Shown here: in pieces, positions 25,283 through 32,454 of the stretch | Numbering within the stretch: position 1 is the first letter of the stretch | Layout of the letters: every line of letters begins with the position of its first letter | Source of the DNA: an uncultured Oscillospiraceae bacterium | Lineage (GTDB): Bacteria; Bacillota; Clostridia; Oscillospirales; Oscillospiraceae | NCBI GenBank assembly: GCA_947628185.1 | Contig: CANQYW010000021.1 | Coordinates: 1-32,454 of the forward strand | Length of the DNA stretch: 32,454 nucleotides | Direction: 5' to 3' | Program-made: the position numbers and the translations under genes | The notes under the pieces: generated by a model | Told to the model about the DNA's origin: nothing | The model's database searches: none | What the model saw: only the letters and a program-made list of their open reading frames with translations

Positions 25283-25443
25283 GCGGTGGGAGCTGACGTC
25301 CGGGGGGCCGCAGGCGAGCCCCGGAGAGCGCGTGACCCCGCGCGCCTGCATCCCGGTCCATAGGGTCCGGGTCCTGACCAGATAGGAAGTTCGTTTAAGG
25401 GCGGGGAGACCCGCCCTTGCAGAGCGTACAGGGAGTGTGTCCG
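25283..25443 (+). promoter_or_regulatory. Structured rpmH-rnpA intergenic RNA segment
   Basis: About 160 nt lie between rpmH and rnpA, which are normally almost adjacent. Stems: GCAGGCG/CGCCTGC (25310-25316 with 25343-25349) enclosing CGCG/CGCG; CCCGG/CCGGG (25352-25356 with 25367-25371); and a perfect 9-bp AAGGGCGGG/CCCGCCCTT (25397-25405 with 25410-25418) capped by the GNRA loop GAGA. There is no T run, no promoter and no open frame. It may set rnpA translation relative to rpmH, be an RNA processing site or carry a small RNA. Confidence 0.45.
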
Positions 25444-25794
25444 TTGGAATTCTCCACCACCCTAAAGGAAAATTATGAGTTCCGCCGCCTGTACGCCCGG
25501 GGGAAGTCCGCGGTGTCGCCGCGGCTCGTGCTGTATGTACGGCGCAGAAAGGCCCCCTTCAACCGCGTGGGCATAACGGTGAGCGCGAAGCTGGCAAAGG
25601 CCGTCCACCGGAACCGGGTGAGGCGGCGTCTCCGGGAGATTTACCGCCTCAACGAGTCCTCCCTCCTGCGGGGGTGCGACATGGTGATAGTCGTCCGGGG
25701 CCGGGGCGTGGACGCCCCCTACGCCGCGCTGGAGGCGGACTTTTTGGAGCTCGCCGGGAAACTCGGCGTCCTCAATGGGGAGGCGAGGCCGTGA
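25444..25794 (+). CDS. rnpA: Ribonuclease P protein component
   Basis: 116 residues from a TTG at 25444 ([20 protein letters not shown]), with AGGGAG 8 nt upstream; a TTG further up adds residues that do not fit the family. The RNR motif [20 protein letters not shown], the basic core that binds RNase P RNA and the pre-tRNA leader, is intact. It processes the 5' ends of tRNAs. The stop overlaps the yidD start by 4 nt (GTGA), indicating translational coupling. Confidence 0.95.
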   Translation: MEFSTTLKENYEFRRLYARGKSAVSPRLVLYVRRRKAPFNRVGITVSAKLAKAVHRNRVRRRLREIYRLNESSLLRGCDMVIVVRGRGVDAPYAALEADFLELAGKLGVLNGEARP

Positions 25795-26036
25795 AGGACT
25801 CCCCAAAAAAGGGTTCCATACCGAAAAGGGCGCTCATCTGGCTCATAAAGTTCTACCGCAGGGAGATATCCCCCTGCACCGCCCCCAGCTGCCGTTTCAT
25901 CCCCACCTGCTCCCAGTACGCGCTGGAGGCCGTGGAAAAATACGGCGCCCTGAAGGGCGGTTGGCTGGCGCTCAAGCGCATACTGCGCTGCAACCCCTTC
26001 AACCGGCACTACGACCCCTACGACCCCGTACCATGA
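25791..26036 (+). CDS. yidD: Membrane protein insertion efficiency factor YidD
   Basis: 81 residues from a GTG overlapping the rnpA stop. The family core is complete: [34 protein letters not shown] and [14 protein letters not shown], with the four conserved Cys and the H.DP end (HYDPYDPVP). It is a small amphipathic membrane-associated protein that helps YidC insert proteins. yidC starts 24 nt further on. Confidence 0.95.
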   Translation: MKDSPKKGSIPKRALIWLIKFYRREISPCTAPSCRFIPTCSQYALEAVEKYGALKGGWLALKRILRCNPFNRHYDPYDPVP

Positions 26037-26060
26037 TGCAATCAAGATCGGAGTAGACAG

Positions 26061-27365
26061 ATGGATACTATAGCAAGACCTTTCGGAATATTGCTGCTGT
26101 TCCTTTATAACATCACTCACAACTATCTGCTGGCCATAATCATATTCACCATCCTCGTGAAACTCATGCTCATGCCCTTCCAGATGAAGAGCAAGAAGGG
26201 CATGATGCGTCAGCAGATGCTCCAGCCGCAGCTCCAGGAACTGCAAAAGAAACACGCCGGCAACCAGCAGAAACTCAGCGAGGAGATGCAGAAACTCTAC
26301 CGCGAGGCCGGCGTCAGCCCCATGTCCGGGTGCCTCTGGGCGATGCTGCCCCTGCCGATAATGATAGCCCTCTACCAGGCCATCCGCAAACCCCTGACGG
26401 TCATGATGGGCGTGGGCCGGGACCTCATATCCGAGGGCGGCGCCATATACACAAAACTCTCAGAGCTGGGGTACACCGGGAACCTTTCCCAGCTCATGAA
26501 CGACCAGATCGCCGCCACGAAATTCATCCACGACCACTTTGAGAGCTTTGAGGGCATCCCCAGGCTCCAGCGGATGAGTTTTGACGTCTTCGGTCTCGAC
26601 CTCAGCGCCATACCGGACTTCCGGATCTGGCAATTTAATTTCTCCGACTCCAAGGTCTGGGTGCCCCAGGTGCTGCTCTTCCTCATCCCGGTGCTGGCGG
26701 CGTTCTTCATGTGGCTCTCCACCAAGGTGTCCACCATCATGCAGAAGAACCTCCCCGGCTCCGACCCCGAGCAGGCGGAGAAGGTCAATAACAGCCCCAT
26801 GATGCTCATCCTGGGGCCCGGAATGAGCCTCTGGTTCGCCTTCATACTCCCCGCCGCCATGGGCGTCTACTGGATAGTCAACACCATCGTCAGCTCCCTC
26901 TCGGATATCTTCCTCACGAAGCTCTATGAGAAGACGATGCTCGCGGACTTCGCCGAGCAGGAGGCCCGCCGCAAGGCCCGGGAGGCCGAGATGGAGGCCA
27001 AGCGCCAGGAGGCGGAGCGCCGGAGGGCCGAGAACGCCGAGCTCCAGACGGACAACACCTCAAAACGCAAACAGCAGCAGAAGAAGAAACAGGAACAGGC
27101 CAAGCGCGACCTGGAGTGGCGCAGGGCCCACGGCGAGATACCCGAGCCCGAGTACGAGCCCTCCCGGGTGGGCAACAGGCGCTACGCCCGCGGGCGCAGC
27201 TACGACCCGGACAGGTTCGCCTTCAACGGCATAGCCGGGGCCGTCAGCGATACATCAAAGATCGATGAGGACATCGCCGGCATCGAGGACAAGTTAGAAC
27301 GCGCCGCCCAGGAAGGCAGCGCCGGTGTGGACGAGCCCGCCGGTGACGGCGGCAGCGAAGAATGA
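26061..27365 (+). CDS. yidC: Membrane protein insertase YidC/Oxa1
   Basis: 434 residues, without the large periplasmic domain of Gram-negative YidC and without a lipobox. The membrane helices carry the Oxa1 core: NYLLAIIIFTILVKLMLMPF (first helix with the groove), the cytoplasmic helical hairpin MRQQMLQPQLQELQKKHAGNQQKLSEEMQKLY, LPLPIMIALYQAIRKP, then a helix near 210-230 and the last pair around 258-285. A long charged, Gln/Arg/Glu-rich coiled coil and tail (about 295-434) follows, longer than usual and able to contact ribosomes. It inserts and folds membrane proteins alone or with SecYEG. GGAG is 7 nt upstream of the start. Confidence 0.95.
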   Translation: MDTIARPFGILLLFLYNITHNYLLAIIIFTILVKLMLMPFQMKSKKGMMRQQMLQPQLQELQKKHAGNQQKLSEEMQKLYREAGVSPMSGCLWAMLPLPIMIALYQAIRKPLTVMMGVGRDLISEGGAIYTKLSELGYTGNLSQLMNDQIAATKFIHDHFESFEGIPRLQRMSFDVFGLDLSAIPDFRIWQFNFSDSKVWVPQVLLFLIPVLAAFFMWLSTKVSTIMQKNLPGSDPEQAEKVNNSPMMLILGPGMSLWFAFILPAAMGVYWIVNTIVSSLSDIFLTKLYEKTMLADFAEQEARRKAREAEMEAKRQEAERRRAENAELQTDNTSKRKQQQKKKQEQAKRDLEWRRAHGEIPEPEYEPSRVGNRRYARGRSYDPDRFAFNGIAGAVSDTSKIDEDIAGIEDKLERAAQEGSAGVDEPAGDGGSEE

Positions 27366-27380
27366 TTGGGAGAATTCTAA

Positions 27381-28193
27381 ATGATTAAATCTATTGAGAC
27401 AACCGGCCGCACCGAGGAGGACGCCATCGCCGCCGCCCTCCGGGAGTTGGGCAAGTCCAGGGAGGACGTGTCCGTGGAGGTGCTGGAGCGGGCCAAGTCC
27501 GGATTTCTGGGCATAGGCAGCAGCCCCGCCAAGGTGCGCGTCAGCTATGAGGAGAAGGATTCCTGCGTTCAGCGCCTGGAGGATTTCCTCCGGGGACTCT
27601 TGGAGCGCATGGAGGTGGAGGCGGAAGTCTCCGCCACATACAGCGAGGAGGAGAAACTCATCTCCGTGGAGCTCTCCGGCGACGACGCGGCCTCCATCAT
27701 AGGCCGCCGGGGCGAGACCCTGGACGCCATACAGCACCTCTCGAATTTTGTCATAAATAACGGCTCCGAGGAGCGGGTGCGGGTGAACGTGGACGCGGAG
27801 AACTACCGGGCCCGTCGGGCCGAGACACTCAGCGCCCTGGCCCAGAAGACCGCCGGCAAGGTGGTGCGCTACCGCCGGAACATGACCCTGGAGCCCATGA
27901 ACGCCTACGAGCGCCACGTCATCCACGCGGCCCTCCAGGATTACCCCGGCGTCACCACCTACTCCACCGGCACGGAGCCCAACCGCCGCGTGGTGGTGGC
28001 CTACGATAACGCCGCCGCTGGCGGCGAGACCCCGCCGCCCCCGCGTGAGGAACGGCGCGGCCAGGAGCGCGGCAGCCGTGCCCCCAGGGACGACAGGCGT
28101 CCGCCCCGCCGCAGCAGCTCGTATCAGCGCCCCGCCCCCGCCGAGGCCCCCCAGAAACCGCCGGTGGACAAGACCATCCGGGAATGGCACTAA
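27381..28193 (+). CDS. jag: RNA-binding protein Jag/KhpB (EloR)
   Basis: 270 residues. Jag_N domain (about 1-52, ending ERAKSGFLGIGSSPAKVRV), a KH domain (about 55-140, with SIIGRRGETLDAIQHLSNF) and an R3H domain (about 145-210, with NAYERHVIHAALQDY). The remaining 60 residues are Arg/Pro-rich and disordered. In Streptococcus, KhpB/EloR regulates cell elongation through RNA binding and is a target of the StkP kinase. It lies 15 nt after yidC, the conserved partner order. Confidence 0.93.
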   Translation: MIKSIETTGRTEEDAIAAALRELGKSREDVSVEVLERAKSGFLGIGSSPAKVRVSYEEKDSCVQRLEDFLRGLLERMEVEAEVSATYSEEEKLISVELSGDDAASIIGRRGETLDAIQHLSNFVINNGSEERVRVNVDAENYRARRAETLSALAQKTAGKVVRYRRNMTLEPMNAYERHVIHAALQDYPGVTTYSTGTEPNRRVVVAYDNAAAGGETPPPPREERRGQERGSRAPRDDRRPPRRSSSYQRPAPAEAPQKPPVDKTIREWH

Positions 28194-28198
28194 AACTT

Positions 28199-28250
28199 AT
28201 TTTAGTTTATCTGTTATTTTCACAATAATTAAACTAAAATCAAACTAAAG
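28199..28250 (+). promoter_or_regulatory. AT-rich repeat element in front of acpP (candidate operator or RNA switch)
   Basis: ATTTTAGTTTA (28199-28209) and TAAACTAAAAT (28230-28240) are perfect 11-bp inverted repeats. A third copy, AAACTAAA (28242-28249), runs into the ribosome binding site AAAGGAGG. The first arm can pair with the second (site free) or the third (site covered). It could equally be a protein-binding site. Confidence 0.45.
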
Positions 28251-28263
28251 GAGGAGCATTATC

Positions 28264-28491
28264 ATGTTCGATAAGATCCGCGACATTCTCTCCAGCCTGC
28301 TGGATGTGGACCCCGACGTCATAACCCCCGAGACCGACATCAAGGCCGACCTCAACGCCGACTCCCTGGATATCATCGAGATAATCAGCGAGCTCGAGGG
28401 CGAGTTCGGCATCATGATCCCCCAGGACCATCTGGAGAACGTCTCCACCGTGGCCCAGGTGTGCGACCTGGTGGAGGAGCTGCAGAAGTAA
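28264..28491 (+). CDS. acpP: Acyl carrier protein
   Basis: 75 residues, standard length. Four-helix carrier with the phosphopantetheine attachment motif [14 protein letters not shown] (Ser of DSL). It carries growing acyl chains in fatty acid synthesis. The ribosome binding site AAAGGAGGAG is strong. It stands alone after jag with a terminator behind it, not in a fab operon. The AT-rich repeats in front may control it. Confidence 0.96.
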   Translation: MFDKIRDILSSLLDVDPDVITPETDIKADLNADSLDIIEIISELEGEFGIMIPQDHLENVSTVAQVCDLVEELQK

Positions 28492-28518
28492 GAGCCGCAG
28501 CAGCCAAAATGACCCCCG

Positions 28519-28562
28519 GAAGGGAGAGGCTTTATAAAAAAGTCCTCTCCCTTCTGCTTTTA
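28519..28562 (+). terminator. Terminator of acpP
   Basis: GAAGGGAGAGG (28519-28529) and CCTCTCCCTTC (28544-28554) pair over 11 bp, followed by TGCTTTTA. From 28563 to 28691 I see no further feature apart from the ribosome binding site of the next gene. Confidence 0.85.
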
Positions 28563-28691
28563 TATCAGCCGCAACCGCCGGTTGACAAATCTCCAGCCGC
28601 CGTTTGGTGGAACGCAACCGGGAAAGACGCTATTATCATCTCACCGGCAGGCGGATATGACGCCGGAAAATCTATGCGGAGGGAAGAAAAA

Positions 28692-29675
28692 ATGATTTTA
28701 GCGGACAAGATAGCAAATTTACGAAAGCGGAACGGCTGGTCTCAGGAGGAGCTGGCGGAGAAGATGCAGGTGTCCCGGCAGGCGGTCTCCAAATGGGAGG
28801 GGGCCCAGACCGTGCCGGACCTTGAGAAGATATTGGCGCTGAGCCGGCTCTTCGGCGTCACCACCGATTACCTCCTGAAGGACGAGCTGGAGGAGGAGGA
28901 ATTTACGGACGAGCCGGACCGTGCGCCGGTGAGGCGCGTCTCCCTCGCCCTGGCGAACGAATTTCTTGAGTGGCGGCGCGTGGCCGCCAAGCGCATCGCT
29001 CTCGCGACGCTCCTGTGCGTCGTGGCCGTGATCCCGCTGCTCCTACTGGGCGCCGCTACGGAGCTGCCGGGGAGTCCCGTCCCAGAAAGTCTTGCTGCGG
29101 GAGTGGGGCTTGTGGTCCTGCTGCTCCTGGTGGCCGCCGCCGTGGCGATATTCGTCTCCTGCGGCTTTCGGAACGCCCCCTTCGAGTTTATTGACAAGGA
29201 GCCCTTCGAGACGGAGTACGGCGTGGAGGGCATGGTGAGGGAGCGGCAGAGCGCCTACCGGCCCGCCTACGCAAAGTGTAATATCGCCGCCGCCTCGCTC
29301 TGTGTCCTCTCCCCCGTGCCGCTCTTTGCGGGCATCGTCACGGAAAAAGCGTTTCTCATAGTGGCCATGCTGTCCATCACGATACTATTGGCGGGGCTCG
29401 GCGCGGCCCTCTTTACCCTCGCCGGTGTGCGCTGGGCAAGTATGCTAAAGCTCCTGCGGGAGGGCGATTACGCGCCCCGGGACCGGAGAAAGTCCCGCGT
29501 CAAGGAGACGGTCTCCTCGGCCTACTGGCTGACCGCCACAGCCATCTATCTCGGATGGAGCTTCTTGACGAATGACTGGGAGACCACCTGGGTCCTCTGG
29601 CCCGTCGCCGGTGTCCTCTTCGCCGTCGTCATGTGCCTCTGCAATCTCTACCTAAACCGGGATGAGGAGAAATGA
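28692..29675 (+). CDS. XRE-family regulator with six-helix membrane domain
   Basis: 327 residues from ATG 28692 (GGAGGG at 8 nt); the frame is open further upstream through the acpP terminator, which cannot be coding. The N-terminal Cro/C1 HTH (about 5-60) is [23 protein letters not shown] then [22 protein letters not shown]. An acidic linker (about 65-80) follows. The rest has six hydrophobic segments in three pairs (around 98-119, 130-155, 197-217, 222-248, 276-293, 300-322). It is a membrane-tethered transcription factor of a type common in gut Clostridia; ligand and targets are unknown. No obvious operon partner. Confidence 0.87.
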   Translation: MILADKIANLRKRNGWSQEELAEKMQVSRQAVSKWEGAQTVPDLEKILALSRLFGVTTDYLLKDELEEEEFTDEPDRAPVRRVSLALANEFLEWRRVAAKRIALATLLCVVAVIPLLLLGAATELPGSPVPESLAAGVGLVVLLLLVAAAVAIFVSCGFRNAPFEFIDKEPFETEYGVEGMVRERQSAYRPAYAKCNIAAASLCVLSPVPLFAGIVTEKAFLIVAMLSITILLAGLGAALFTLAGVRWASMLKLLREGDYAPRDRRKSRVKETVSSAYWLTATAIYLGWSFLTNDWETTWVLWPVAGVLFAVVMCLCNLYLNRDEEK

Positions 29676-29717
29676 GCGTGGGATAAACTGCGGTCTATGG
29701 AGGATGGTTCGTCGACA

Positions 29718-29762
29718 AGAGAGCCGGGGATTTGTGAATGACCTCACACCCCCCGGCTCTCT
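29718..29762 (+). terminator. Long hairpin between the XRE membrane regulator and tetR
   Basis: AGAGAGCCGGGG (29718-29729) pairs perfectly with CCCCGGCTCTCT (29751-29762), with an inner TGTGA/TCACA stem. There is no T run; it ends 5 nt before the tetR -35. Probably a factor-assisted terminator. Confidence 0.55.
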
Positions 29763-29767
29763 CCCTC

Positions 29768-29795
29768 TTGACTTTCGGGGAAAAGCGTGTATAAT
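29768..29795 (+). promoter_or_regulatory. Promoter of the tetR-ABC operon
   Basis: -35 TTGACT (29768-29773), 16-bp spacer, -10 TATAAT (29790-29795). It is nearly the same sequence as the rpsF promoter. No clear palindromic TetR operator overlaps it. Confidence 0.85.
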
Positions 29796-29848
29796 AGGTA
29801 ACATAGGTTGTGTAACGATTGATGCTTTAAGTTGGGAGGGCGTTGTCT

Positions 29849-30412
29849 ATGCCGCCGAGATTCAAATTCACCCGGGAGGAGATCACCCGCGCCGCGCTGG
29901 ACCTCACCCGCAAGGCCGGGCCCGATGGGCTCACGGCCCGGGCGCTGGCGGAGGCGCTGGGCTCCTCGGTCAAGCCCATCTTCGGGCTCTTTAAAAACAT
30001 GGAGGAGGTGCAGGGGGCCGTGCTCTCCGCCGCGCAGGACCTGTACCAAAGCTATCTTGCCAAAGAAATGGCGGCTGGTAAGTATCCACCATACAAGGCC
30101 AGCGGCATGGGCTATATCCGTTTTGCCAGAGAGGAAAAAGAGCTCTTTAAACTGCTCTTCATGTGTGACCGCAAGGGGGAGCCGCCGGAGCCGGGCCGTG
30201 AGATGGATGTGATCATCCCCCTCATCATGAAAAGCACGGGACTCTCCCGGGAAAAAGCGGAGCGGTTCCATCTGGAAATGTGGATATTCGTGCATGGCGT
30301 CGCCTCTATGATCGCCACATCCTACCTCGACTGGGAGGTGGAGACCGTCAGCGGCGTGCTGACCGACGCCTACATGGGTCTGAAAGCGCGTTTCTGCGCA
30401 GCGGAGGAATAA
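29849..30412 (+). CDS. TetR/AcrR-family transcriptional regulator
   Basis: 187 residues from ATG 29849 (GGGAGG at 9 nt; a TTG two codons up is possible). The N-terminal TetR HTH (about 6-50) is FTREEITRAALDLTRKAGPDGLTARALAEALGSSVKPIFGLF. The C-terminal ligand domain contains MWIFVHGVASMIAT, the W..HG pattern of one TetR C-terminal family. Its position ahead of an ABC exporter (5 nt to the ATPase gene) suggests it represses that operon and responds to its substrate. GC content drops inside the gene compared with the core genes. Confidence 0.9.
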   Translation: MPPRFKFTREEITRAALDLTRKAGPDGLTARALAEALGSSVKPIFGLFKNMEEVQGAVLSAAQDLYQSYLAKEMAAGKYPPYKASGMGYIRFAREEKELFKLLFMCDRKGEPPEPGREMDVIIPLIMKSTGLSREKAERFHLEMWIFVHGVASMIATSYLDWEVETVSGVLTDAYMGLKARFCAAEE

Positions 30413-30416
30413 GAGC

Positions 30417-31145
30417 ATGGACGCCATTAAAACGATTGATCTTACAAAAAGATACAAAGATTTGACCGCTGTGGATGGGCTGAACCTCACCGTCCGGCAG
30501 GGCGAGTTGCTGAGTCTGCTGGGCGTCAACGGCGCGGGCAAGACCACCACCATCAAGATGCTGACGGGCCTCACCCGCCCCACCTCCGGCGACGCATATC
30601 TCCTCGGGAAAAGCATTTTGACGGACAGCGCGGCGGTAAAGAACATGATCGCGGTATCGCCCCAGGAGACGGCGGTGGCGCCCAACCTGACGGTCTGGGA
30701 GAACCTGGAGCTTATGGCAGGGGTCCATGGGTTTACAAAGTCCGAGGCCGGAGACAGGGCCGCGGAGCTGGGCGGCCGTTTCAGTCTTAGCGAGGTCGCG
30801 AACAAGAGGGCCGGGAAGCTCTCCGGCGGGTGGCAGCGGCGGCTCAGCATCGCCATGGCGCTCATAAGCGATCCGCAGATTTTATTTCTCGACGAGCCCA
30901 CCCTGGGGCTGGACGTGCTGGCGCGTGGCGAACTCTGGGACATGATCCGCGCCCTCAAGGGGAGAATGACCGTCATCCTCACGACCCACTACATGGAGGA
31001 GGCCGAGGCGCTCTCCGACCGGGTGGCGATAATGAAAAGCGGACGGCTCCTGCTCACGGGGACGCCTGCGGAAATCAAGCGACACGCGGGTACAGACAAA
31101 TTCGACGAGGCATTCGTGCGCGTCGTAAAGGAGGCGGCCCAATGA
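30417..31145 (+). CDS. ABC transporter ATP-binding protein (ABC-2 exporter)
   Basis: 242 residues. Walker A GVNGAGKTTTIKML, Q loop VSPQETAV, signature LSGGWQRRLSIAMAL, Walker B ILFLDEPTLGLD and the H-loop TTHYMEEAEAL are all intact. It is of the CcmA/DrrA type that powers export of drugs, lipids or peptides. Its stop overlaps the next start by 4 nt (ATGA), so ATPase and permease are translated together. Confidence 0.95.
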   Translation: MDAIKTIDLTKRYKDLTAVDGLNLTVRQGELLSLLGVNGAGKTTTIKMLTGLTRPTSGDAYLLGKSILTDSAAVKNMIAVSPQETAVAPNLTVWENLELMAGVHGFTKSEAGDRAAELGGRFSLSEVANKRAGKLSGGWQRRLSIAMALISDPQILFLDEPTLGLDVLARGELWDMIRALKGRMTVILTTHYMEEAEALSDRVAIMKSGRLLLTGTPAEIKRHAGTDKFDEAFVRVVKEAAQ

Positions 31146-31873
31146 AAGTATTTGCTTTTTCCAAGCGGAACGATTTAGAGATCTTGCGCGACCCGCTGAA
31201 CCTCTTTTTCGGGGTGGGTTTTCCCATCGTTCTGCTGCTCCTTTTGACCGTCATACAGAGAAATATCCCGGTGGCGCTGTTTGAGATAGAGCATCTGGCG
31301 CCGGGGATCGTCGTATTCGGGCTCTCGTTTATGACGCTCTTCTCCGCTACGCTTATCGCAAAGGACAGGGGCAGTTCCTTCCTGCAAAGGCTGTACACCA
31401 CGCCCCTGACGGCGGGGGATTTCATTCTGGGATACCTCCTGCCGATCATGCCTATCTCCGCCGCGCAGTCGGCCATCTGCTTTGCGGTTGCCGTGCTTTT
31501 AGGGCTCAATGTGACAGTTCATATTTTGACTTCGGTTTTGCTCACCATCCCCGTCGCGCTGCTCTTTGTGTCGCTGGGGCTCCTCTGCGGCAGCATTTTC
31601 ACGGATAAACAGGTGGGCGGCATCTGCGGGGCCTTGCTCACGAACCTGACGGCGTGGCTCTCCGGCATCTGGTTTGACCTGGAGCTGGTGGGCGGCGCGT
31701 TCCAAAAGATTGCAAATTTTCTGCCCTTCCTCCACGCCGTGGAGATGGAGCGGGCGGCCCTCCGCGGCGATTACGCCGGTGTGTTCCCACACATCTGGTG
31801 GGTAATAGGCTACGCCGCCGCCGTGACGGCCATCGCGGTATTTGCCTTTTTGCGGCAGATGAGGAGGCAGTGA
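31142..31873 (+). CDS. ABC-2 type transporter permease
   Basis: 243 residues with six predicted membrane helices (around 21-41, 54-72, 102-125, 132-155, 165-188, 216-238). The ABC-2 family pattern is visible in FSATLIAKDRGSSFLQRLYTTPL, the coupling region before the third helix. The start ATG is preceded by AAAGGAGG inside the ATPase gene. It pairs with the upstream ATPase as a homodimeric or heterodimeric exporter, probably for an antimicrobial or toxic compound sensed by the TetR protein. The substrate cannot be read from sequence. Confidence 0.92.
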   Translation: MKVFAFSKRNDLEILRDPLNLFFGVGFPIVLLLLLTVIQRNIPVALFEIEHLAPGIVVFGLSFMTLFSATLIAKDRGSSFLQRLYTTPLTAGDFILGYLLPIMPISAAQSAICFAVAVLLGLNVTVHILTSVLLTIPVALLFVSLGLLCGSIFTDKQVGGICGALLTNLTAWLSGIWFDLELVGGAFQKIANFLPFLHAVEMERAALRGDYAGVFPHIWWVIGYAAAVTAIAVFAFLRQMRRQ

Positions 31874-31918
31874 GGGAACAATCGGAGCGGCAAATCGAAA
31901 TTTGGGAGAACAACACGC

Positions 31919-32454
31919 ATGATAAAACTTCGATATGGGAATACAAATACATTTCTGCTGTGTGGGAACGCTGCCAATTTACTAATTGATACAGATTACG
32001 CCGGAACACTTCCGGCATTTTACAAAGAGATCAAAAAGCATGGCATAAATGTTCGGGATATAACGTATGTGATGGCTACGCATTATCACCCAGATCATAT
32101 TGGCCTTATTAGTGAGCTGATGGAACACGGTGTAAAACTGCTGTTGATTGATACGCAAACTGGGTATGTTCATTTTTCTGATGAAATCTTCAGCCGGGAA
32201 AAACAGATAAAATATATTCCGATAGATGAAAGCCTCGCCACAGTTATAAGCTGCGCTGAAAGCCGTTCGTTTCTTATCTCAATGGGAATTAAAGGAGAAA
32301 TCATCAGCACGCCAAGCCATAGCGAGGACAGCGTTTCTGTAATTTTGGACGATGGGAATTGTATTGTTGGCGATTTGGAGCCTATCGACTTTTTGGGCGC
32401 TTATGAAGATAATCCAAGGCTTGAAAATGACTGGAGCCGCGTTATGAGCTATAA
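31919..32454 (+). CDS. Metallo-beta-lactamase-fold hydrolase, 3' end cut by window
   Basis: It is open from ATG 31919 (GGGAGA upstream) to the window edge, about 178 residues. MBL fold: GNTNTFLL and NLLIDTDYAG at the start, the metal motif THYHPDHIG (about 54-62), then STPSHSEDSVSVIL with the third metal His and CIVGDLEP with the bridging Asp. Family members hydrolyse thioesters, lactones, phosphodiesters or nucleic acids; the substrate is unknown. The codon use is AT-rich (AAA, ATT, GAT, TAT), in sharp contrast to the rest of the window, which points to recent transfer. Confidence 0.85.
   Translation, partial: MIKLRYGNTNTFLLCGNAANLLIDTDYAGTLPAFYKEIKKHGINVRDITYVMATHYHPDHIGLISELMEHGVKLLLIDTQTGYVHFSDEIFSREKQIKYIPIDESLATVISCAESRSFLISMGIKGEIISTPSHSEDSVSVILDDGNCIVGDLEPIDFLGAYEDNPRLENDWSRVMSY

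Noticed and set aside
28461-28691. N-terminal extension of the XRE membrane regulator into the acpP end
   Set aside because: The extension would read through the acpP terminator, and a good ribosome binding site stands at the ATG 28692, directly before the HTH domain.

Overview
This window looks like chromosome from a GC-rich Firmicute of the class Clostridia, most like the Oscillospiraceae/Ruminococcaceae gut lineages. That placement is inferred from several features: strong AGGAGG-type ribosome binding sites, the rpsF-ssb-rpsR and rpmH-rnpA-yidD-yidC-jag gene orders, a zinc-type S18, tRNA genes that encode CCA, a YidC without a lipoprotein signal, a Bacillus-type PHO box, and heavy use of the Ile codon ATA in an otherwise GC-rich code. 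Almost everything is core genome. Only the last ~2.6 kb (TetR, ABC exporter, AT-rich metallo-hydrolase) looks accessory.

Layout. 1-3693 (minus): secA followed by pgeF (cut by the window edge). A divergent control region at 3694-3856 with concentric palindromes separates secA from a secreted trigger-factor-like FKBP lipoprotein. 5068-6523 (plus): the rpsF-ssb-rpsR operon with a structured leader and terminator, then a small S24/LexA-fold protein. 6916-12423 (minus): uvrA, a dCMP deaminase, a small XRE regulator and lepA. 12617-14224 (plus): a membrane-anchored HtrA protease. It converges on the pmbA/tldD pair (14440-17147, minus) across an array of four consecutive hairpins.

17149-17978 is the most unusual stretch. 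It has no protein gene. It holds the tldD promoter, a 21-bp tandem repeat, a 12-bp hairpin, two tandem copies of a ~97-nt structured RNA with compensatory changes, tRNA-Val(GAC) and a divergent tRNA-Arg(ACG), each tRNA with its own promoter and terminator. I could not match the tandem RNA to a family I know, and it is the best candidate here for something undescribed.

17979-20110 (minus): pyruvate kinase and a two-OB-fold SSB paralogue. 20255-24970 (plus): popT (DUF368 undecaprenyl-phosphate carrier), then a phosphate module made of a PHO box, an OmpR-type regulator, a PhoR-like kinase and a Na+/phosphate cotransporter with a PhoU tail. 25148-28491 (plus): rpmH, rnpA, yidD, yidC, jag and acpP, with two unusual untranslated segments (before rnpA and before acpP). 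28692-31873 (plus): an XRE/six-helix membrane regulator and a TetR-ABC-ABC2 efflux operon. The end is an AT-rich metallo-beta-lactamase-fold gene cut by the window edge.

Functionally, much of the window concerns the cell envelope: export (SecA, YidC, YidD), folding and quality control outside the membrane (FKBP lipoprotein, HtrA), lipid carrier recycling (PopT) and envelope regulation (Jag). The rest covers translation, DNA repair and phosphate uptake.
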